Shown here piece by piece: positions 62,831-64,000 of a stretch of DNA of 64,000 nucleotides (position 1 is the stretch's first letter; every line of letters begins with the position of its first letter). The position numbers and the translations under genes were made by a program. The notes under the pieces are model-generated. The model saw nothing but the letters and a program-made list of their open reading frames with translations, ran no database searches and was not told where the DNA came from. Source of the DNA: Phenylobacterium sp. GTDB lineage: Bacteria; Pseudomonadota; Alphaproteobacteria; Caulobacterales; Caulobacteraceae. The stretch covers positions 186,001 through 250,000 of the forward strand of contig NZ_JAUXSP010000019.1 of assembly GCF_030679875.1 (NCBI RefSeq), read 5' to 3'.

Positions 62831-63442
62831 CTATTTCTGGGCTGCAGCCACGGCGGCGTCGATCTCGGCCATGCTCATCGCGCCTTCCTTGGCCACCTTG
62901 CCATTGATCGTGAAGGTGGGGGTCGAGGTGATACGCGCTTCGCGCTGCGTCTTGTCGATCCGCGCGTTCAGGGCGCGCAGGCCCTCTTCGCTCGAAATGC
63001 AGGACTGGAACTGCTCTTCGCTGAGCCCAGCCGAGCGCGCCACTCTCAGCAGGGTCCCGCGGATGTCGCCGGAGGTGAACATCTCCTGCTGGCTGTGGAA
63101 GATCGAGTCGATCACGCCGAAGTACTTGTCGTCGCCCGCGCAGCGCGCCAGCAGGAAGCCCGCCGCGGCCACCTCGTTCGGCGGCGTCAGGAATTCCTTG
63201 AGGGTGTAGTGGACTGTGCCGGTGTCGATGTACTTGGCCTTCAACTCCGGAAAGACCTCGTTGTTGAAGGTGGCGCAGTGCACGCAGCTCAGGGAGGCGT
63301 ACTCCACCATCTTCACCGGCGCATTGGGGTCGCCCAGGCTCATGTCGCCATCGGCGGCGGCGGAGGACTGGCCCGAGCAGGCGCCCAGGAAGAGGGTCGC
63401 AGCGGCGACGGCCATCATTAGGCGGCGGCTGAGGTTCGGCAT
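62831..63442 (-). CDS. DsbA-family thiol-disulfide lipoprotein
   Basis: This is a 203-residue protein with a lipobox LFLGAC (lipid Cys22), a short linker and a DsbA-type thioredoxin fold. The CVHC redox site (52-55) is in EYASLSCVHCATF, and the cis-Pro loop is TSTPTFTINGK near the C-terminus. It probably handles disulfides in the periplasm, as DsbA/DsbG-like lipoproteins of Caulobacterales do. ATG 63442 was chosen over longer starts because it gives the clean lipoprotein signal. It is in the same direction as smc, 23 bases before its start. Confidence 0.85.
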   Translation of the reverse strand: MPNLSRRLMMAVAAATLFLGACSGQSSAAADGDMSLGDPNAPVKMVEYASLSCVHCATFNNEVFPELKAKYIDTGTVHYTLKEFLTPPNEVAAAGFLLARCAGDDKYFGVIDSIFHSQQEMFTSGDIRGTLLRVARSAGLSEEQFQSCISSEEGLRALNARIDKTQREARITSTPTFTINGKVAKEGAMSMAEIDAAVAAAQK

Positions 63443-63551
63443 GGTGGTCGGCCCTTTGTGCATGAAGGTCGAGATTGTGAAGTAAAACGCGATTCCCAGG
63501 GTAAGGCCCATGGCGCCTTTGGACGGCAAGAACGGCCGCAGACCAACAATG

Positions 63552-64000
63552 TCAACGTCGCTGGGCGTTCCGCATCACGCCGCGCCCCAGGGCCAGCAAG
63601 GCGGACTTGAGGGGCCCCTCGGCGGCGCCGGCAAGGCTCTGGCTCAGCTCGGCCTCCTGAGCGGCGTCCAGGGGGGCTTGCCGTTTGCGGGGCGCCTGGG
63701 CTGTGCTGGCCGGCGCGGGCCTCAAGGGGCCCTGGACGATGCGCAGGCGCTCCACCGCGCCGGAGCCCAGAAACAGATTCACCCGGGACAGGATCTCCGG
63801 CGCCTGGTGCTGGACGAGGGCCGCTGAGGGCCCGGCCACCCGGATCTCAAGGGCGGCGCCGGCGCCATTGCGACCCTTGACCAATTTCACAGGTTCGGTG
63901 CGCCGGGCGATCTGCTCGCCGACGATCTCGCGCCAGCGGGCCTGCAGGGCGCCGGGGCCCTGGCCAAAGCGGGCGTCGAGCTCGCGGATCAGCTTGGACA
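63552..64000 (-). CDS. DUF721 (DciA-like) protein, 5' end cut by the window
   Basis: The frame runs from the right edge to the stop at 63552, giving about 149 visible residues. The visible N-terminal part reads ...SKLIRELDARFGQGPGALQA and WREIVGEQIARRTEPVKLVKG, the DUF721/DciA pattern WxxIVGxxIAxxTxPxxL. EIRVAGPSAALVQHQAPEIL and VNLFLGSGAVERLRIVQG follow. DciA loads the replicative helicase in many bacteria without DnaC. The short start that lies inside the window (63890) would cut the domain in half and is not the real start. The last 60 residues are Pro/Ala-rich. Confidence 0.82.
   Translation of the reverse strand, partial: SKLIRELDARFGQGPGALQARWREIVGEQIARRTEPVKLVKGRNGAGAALEIRVAGPSAALVQHQAPEILSRVNLFLGSGAVERLRIVQGPLRPAPASTAQAPRKRQAPLDAAQEAELSQSLAGAAEGPLKSALLALGRGVMRNAQRR

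Overview
The window is high-GC, densely packed DNA from an alphaproteobacterium, most likely a member of the Caulobacteraceae (Phenylobacterium or Caulobacter type). The evidence is the ispH-thrB-rnhA order, split atpF'/atpF subunit b genes, a gcv operon behind a tandem glycine riboswitch, a Sua5-type tsaC, TIGR02301 and DUF2189 genes, and intergenic repeats of the kind scattered through alphaproteobacterial genomes. The sequence alone does not settle genus or species. Most of the window is chromosomal housekeeping DNA with small accessory patches.

Layout. 1-6.8 kb: the tail of a phosphotransferase-family gene, then a tightly overlapping minus-strand lipid A/Kdo operon (msbA-like, DUF374 acyltransferase, CDF metal exporter, waaA, lpxK) with a divergent cysteine phosphatase. 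6.8-13.7 kb: a VOC protein, two unknown proteins, a PIG-L deacetylase overlapping a sphingosine-1-phosphate-lyase-like PLP enzyme, an MBL-rhodanese protein and an MFS/MHS transporter. 13.9-15.8 kb: an accessory pair, a HEPN-like helical protein and a proteasome-like Ntn hydrolase, followed by a degenerate tRNA-Leu(CAA)-like remnant. 16-24.6 kb: a serine hydrolase, ppc, sdaA, cheW, a repeat-rich gap, ahpF and ahpC, with an OxyR-like site upstream of ahpC. 25-25.9 kb: an AT-richer patch with two related small secreted cysteine-containing proteins and a clear terminator. 26-32.7 kb: a flavin monooxygenase, DUF2189, an EAL phosphodiesterase, a secreted esterase, and a Zur-box-controlled zigA/merC-like/DUF3299 operon.

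32.7-38.6 kb: an acyl-CoA dehydrogenase, tsaC, a D-2-hydroxyacid dehydrogenase, yaaA and a 3-hydroxybutyrate dehydrogenase. 38.6-40.8 kb: a two-gene accessory module, DUF5131 (three-Cys motif) plus TcmP, with an inverted repeat upstream. 41-47.7 kb: an SDR, a nitronate monooxygenase, small exported proteins, a Ca2+/Na+ antiporter, and rnhA, thrB and ispH. 47.8-56 kb: an exported protein, argS, a YnfA-like protein, arsI under an ArsR-type operator, and gcvT-gcvH-gcvPA-gcvPB behind the riboswitch. 56-64 kb: the ATP synthase F0 operon, smc, a DsbA-like lipoprotein and a DUF721/DciA-like gene cut by the window edge.

The best candidates for something undescribed are the HEPN-like/Ntn-hydrolase pair (13908-15705) and the TcmP/DUF5131 module (38624-40682). 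All functional statements come from reading motifs. No database search or structure prediction was run.
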